Below the pieces are notes generated by a model. It was given only the letters and a program-made list of their open reading frames with translations, searched no databases and was not told the origin of the DNA. The translations under genes were made by a program, and so were the position numbers. Shown one piece after another: positions 61,049-64,000 of a stretch of DNA of 64,000 nucleotides (its first letter is position 1; each line of letters begins with the position of its first letter). This DNA comes from Dipteronia dyeriana (lineage: Eukaryota; Streptophyta; Magnoliopsida; Sapindales; Sapindaceae): assembly GCA_032871835.1 (NCBI GenBank), contig CM065298.1, forward strand, positions 7,985,596-8,049,595. Reading direction: 5' to 3'.

Positions 61049-64000
61049 ATGCGTCGAGTTTGCCGCCTACGCACATGACCGGTAGCTGACCTTGGAGAGA
61101 GGAGTGGTAACCAAGGTGAAAACGAGATAGAATCACACCTTCAACCACCTATAGCTCAACCTCATGTACCAGAACCTAAGGAGGAACCAATGGATAGAAT
61201 TGCAGAACTGTTGACTGCCATGGTTCAGCATCAAACACTGGTGCCAGAGAATTCTATTGAGCGTGTACGAAAGTTGGGAGCTACGAATTTTGATGGAACA
61301 GGAGATCCAGATAGTGCTAGTTCTTGGTTGAATGAGCTGGAACGGGTATTTGAAGTGATGAGGTGCACAGATCAGCAAAAGGTCTCTTTTGCTACGTTTT
61401 TGCTAAAAGAGAAAGCATATGATTGGTGAGCCTCAGTTCAACGAAGAACTCCTGAAGGAATTACTTTGGAGGATTTTTAGAAGCAATTTAATGATCATTA
61501 TTATCCCCGTTTCTAACAAGATTTTAAAAGAGCTGAATTTTTCAAACTAGTACAGGGATCTATGACAGTAGAAGAGTATGAAAAGAAATTTACAGAACTT
61601 TCAAATGTTGCTCCGTATGTAGTCGCTGATGAAGAAAATAAGTGCAGAAAATTTAAGGATGGACTTAGATCGGAAATTAAGACCATAGTGACTACTTCAA
61701 GACATGTTGAGTTTGGTAAGTTGTTTGAAGCTGCATTGAGAGTAGACAGAGGCCTTAGTGACTCTCGCAGATTTGAACAACAGAAGCAAAAGAGTAGTAA
61801 CTAGTCAGTAGGAGGCTCTTATAACAAAATGCCTAAGGCAATAGGCAGTTTTTCAAGTCAGACTAGTAATTATCAACAGAGTCGTGGACCTGGTTCTAGC
61901 CAATACTCAGTCCAGCAGCCAATGGGTAGTCGTCAACAGAGTATTAGTATGGGTAGAAGTTGGCGTCCTCTATGTTCGACTTGCGGAAAGCACCATGATG
62001 GTGAGTGTCATTTGGGGAGATCAGGTTGTTATCAATGTGGGCAACCTGCACATTTAAAAAGAAATTGCCCCGAGTTAGTCCAGGCAGGCAATGAATAGAG
62101 GAAGACAGGTTTTAAACCAATGTAAAGTGGCGCTAGACAGATGCAAGGACAAAAAGGATCCCCAGTAGGAGGATCTACAACTACAGGGAAAACCCAAGCT
62201 AGCGCAGCAGGGGTTGGAAGTAACCAACAGAGAGGTCAGTTGGGTAGACCTCGTACTCAGGCAAGAATTTTTGCTATGACTCAACAAGATGCCGAGACCA
62301 CTCCAGATGTTGTTTCAGGTATGTTAACAATTTTTGGCCACGATATGCATGTTCTCATTGATCCTGGATCTACTCATTCATTTGTATCTCGATCTTATAT
62401 GGTGTATGCGGATGTAGAATTAAGACCATTAGATTCTAGTATGGTAGTGGCTACACCTACTGGTGAATCTTTATTGGTTGAGAATATATATAGAAACAGT
62501 AAGGTTATAGTCGGTAAGCATGAGCTACATGTTGATTTGATCCCGCTTTATATACGTGATTTTGATGTTATTTTGGGAATGGATTGGCTGGCTATACACC
62601 ATGCTACTGTAGATTGTTTTCGAAAAGAGGTAAAATTTACACTTCAAGGAGAATCGGATGTTATTTTCAGTGGTGAAAGTCGAATTCTTCCTTCTTGTGT
62701 TATATCTGCTATTAATGTCAGACGGTTGCTCAGGAAACAATGTTCAGCTTATCTGGCTTATGTAATTGATACTCGGGATAGTGAGGTAAAACTAGAAGAT
62801 ATATCGGTGGTAAGGAAATTTCCAGATGTATTTCCTGAAGATCTTCATGGATTACCACCAGATAGAGATATTGAGTTTGTGATAGATTTGGTCCCAAGCA
62901 CAACTCCAATTTCTATTCCACCTTATAGAATGGCTCCAACAGAATTGAAAGAGTTGAAGATTCAATTAGAAAAATTGGTGAACAAGAATTTTATTAAACC
63001 TAGTGTGTCACCATGGGGAGCGCTAGTTCTGTTTGTTAAGAAGAAAGATGGAATGTTACGTTTATGCATCGATTACCGGCAATTGAATAAAGCAACGGTG
63101 CGTAATAAATACCCACTCCCACGTATTGATGACTTATTCGATCAGCTTCAGGGAGCAAAGGTATTCTCAAAGATAGATTTGCGAACAGGTTATCACCAAT
63201 TGAGGATTAGAAACTGTGATGTACCAAAGACCGCTTTCAGAACTCGTTATGGGCATTATGAGTTTCTAGTTATGCCTTTTGGATTAACAAATGCTCCAGC
63301 AGTTTTTATGGATTTGATGAATAGGGTATTTCATCCTTATCTAGACAAATTTGTTATCGTGTTCATTGATGACATTTTGATCTATTCTAAGGATGATGTG
63401 GAGCATACAGAGCATTTAGAGAATATTCTACAAGCCTTGAGAGAGAATCAACCTTATGCCAAATTTAGCAAGTGTCAATTCTGGCTCGATAGAGTTACAT
63501 TTTTGGGCCATGTGATTTCTGGTGATGGTATTTATGTTGATCCTCAAAAGGTTGAAGCTATAGTGAATTGGGAACGACCAATTAGTGTGACAAAAATTAG
63601 AAGTTTCTTGGGTTTAGCAAGTTACTATCGAAGATTTATAGAGGGATTTTCTAAAATAGCTTCAACATTAACAAGATTAACTCAGAAGGATGTGAAGTTT
63701 GAGTGGTCAGAAGCTTGTGAAAAGAGTTTTGAAGAACTCAATGAGAGATTGACTTCTGCTCCAGTACTTGCTCTTCTAACGGGAAGTGATGGATTTATGG
63801 TTTACAGTGATGCATCTAAACATGGTTTGGGTTGCGTTTTGATGCAACATGGGAAAGTGATAGCTTATGCATCAAGACAATTAAAGAAGCATGAAAAGAA
63901 TTACCCAACCCATGATCTAGAGCTTGCTGCAGTGGTGTTTGCACTGAAAATTTGGAGGCATCACTTATATGGAGTTACTTGTCAGATTTATACAGAACAT
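61049..64000 (+). pseudogene. gag-pol of Tekay element 4 (one frame, gag with stops, pol open)
   Basis: A single reading frame from ATG 61049 to the last base without any indel. In-frame stops: 61076, 61427, 61478, 61514, 61802, 62096 and 62123, all in gag or just after it. From 62126 the frame is open for 625 codons to the window end. Domains: gag (61190-61800), CCHC knuckle CYQCGQPAHLKRNC (62026-62067), protease ([10 protein letters not shown] about 62353, LGMDWL about 62575), RT (62930-63450, [10 protein letters not shown] and FIDDILIYS intact), RNase H (63470-64000, [17 protein letters not shown]). The last codons read YTEH where elements 2 and 3 have YTDH. Integrase would follow outside the window. 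Confidence 0.9.

Larger units (their letters stand above)
59421..64000 (+). mobile_element. Tekay-type gypsy element 4, open at the window edge
   Basis: 5' LTR 59421-60945 lacks roughly its first 190 bp and starts abruptly in MULE sequence near the LTR TATA region. Primer site at 60949-60960 and gag-pol to the last base. Opposite in orientation to element 3. Confidence 0.9.

Noticed and set aside
1..64000. Searched for CRISPR arrays, tRNA and rRNA genes
   Set aside because: No regularly spaced identical repeats with unique spacers, no cloverleaf with T-loop consensus, no conserved rRNA blocks. The tRNA-like matches are only primer binding sites.

Overview
The window reads as nuclear DNA of a eudicot-type flowering plant. 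It is AT-rich, with intron-split genes (GT..AG introns, many about 70-100 bp), malectin-like leucine-rich-repeat receptor kinases, plant Ty3/gypsy elements of the Tekay/Del and Athila/Tat kinds, hAT- and Mutator-type DNA transposons, and a DUF1985-type plant transposon gene. I cannot name the species.

Host genes. Three related receptor-like kinase copies, all on the minus strand, lie at 1630-7605 (A), 9397-13690 (B) and 42977-46648 (C). They share a 13-exon plan: signal peptide, malectin-like ectodomain (exons 2-3), juxta-LRR exon 4, two 72-bp LRR exons plus exon 7, transmembrane exon 8, kinase exons 9-13. A and C are clearly broken. B is almost intact; its one visible lesion is a 2-bp insertion in the first LRR exon.

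Transposon layers. The copy-A exons carry a solo LTR (5803-6610) and a non-autonomous MULE in an intron (about 3268-4310), and the copy's 3' end is cut by an LTR-like sequence (994-1629). Between B and C lie MITE-like elements, a LINE tail (18724-19152) and a nested stack. A hAT-like element (19326-42374, perfect 8-bp target duplication) contains an Athila-like element (20027-42245). That element contains a truncated Tekay element (24117-30295), a solo Tekay LTR (31765-33449) and a full-length Tekay element (33499-41600).

Right side. From about 47174 a large MULE carries a DUF1985 gene (plus strand) and a MULE transposase (minus strand), facing each other. A full-length Tekay element (48913-57202, 5-bp duplication) splits the DUF1985 gene. 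A further Tekay element (59421 to the window edge) truncates the transposase. In that last element the gag-pol frame has no indels, and its pol part is open from 62126 to the last base.

Working picture. This is a decaying receptor-kinase cluster being enlarged by successive transposon insertions. Several insertions can be proven inside the window because paralogous copies supply the empty site. The MULE-like insertion in the copy-A intron shares terminal sequence with the large MULE 43 kb away. No CRISPR, rRNA, tRNA or bacterial-type feature was seen.
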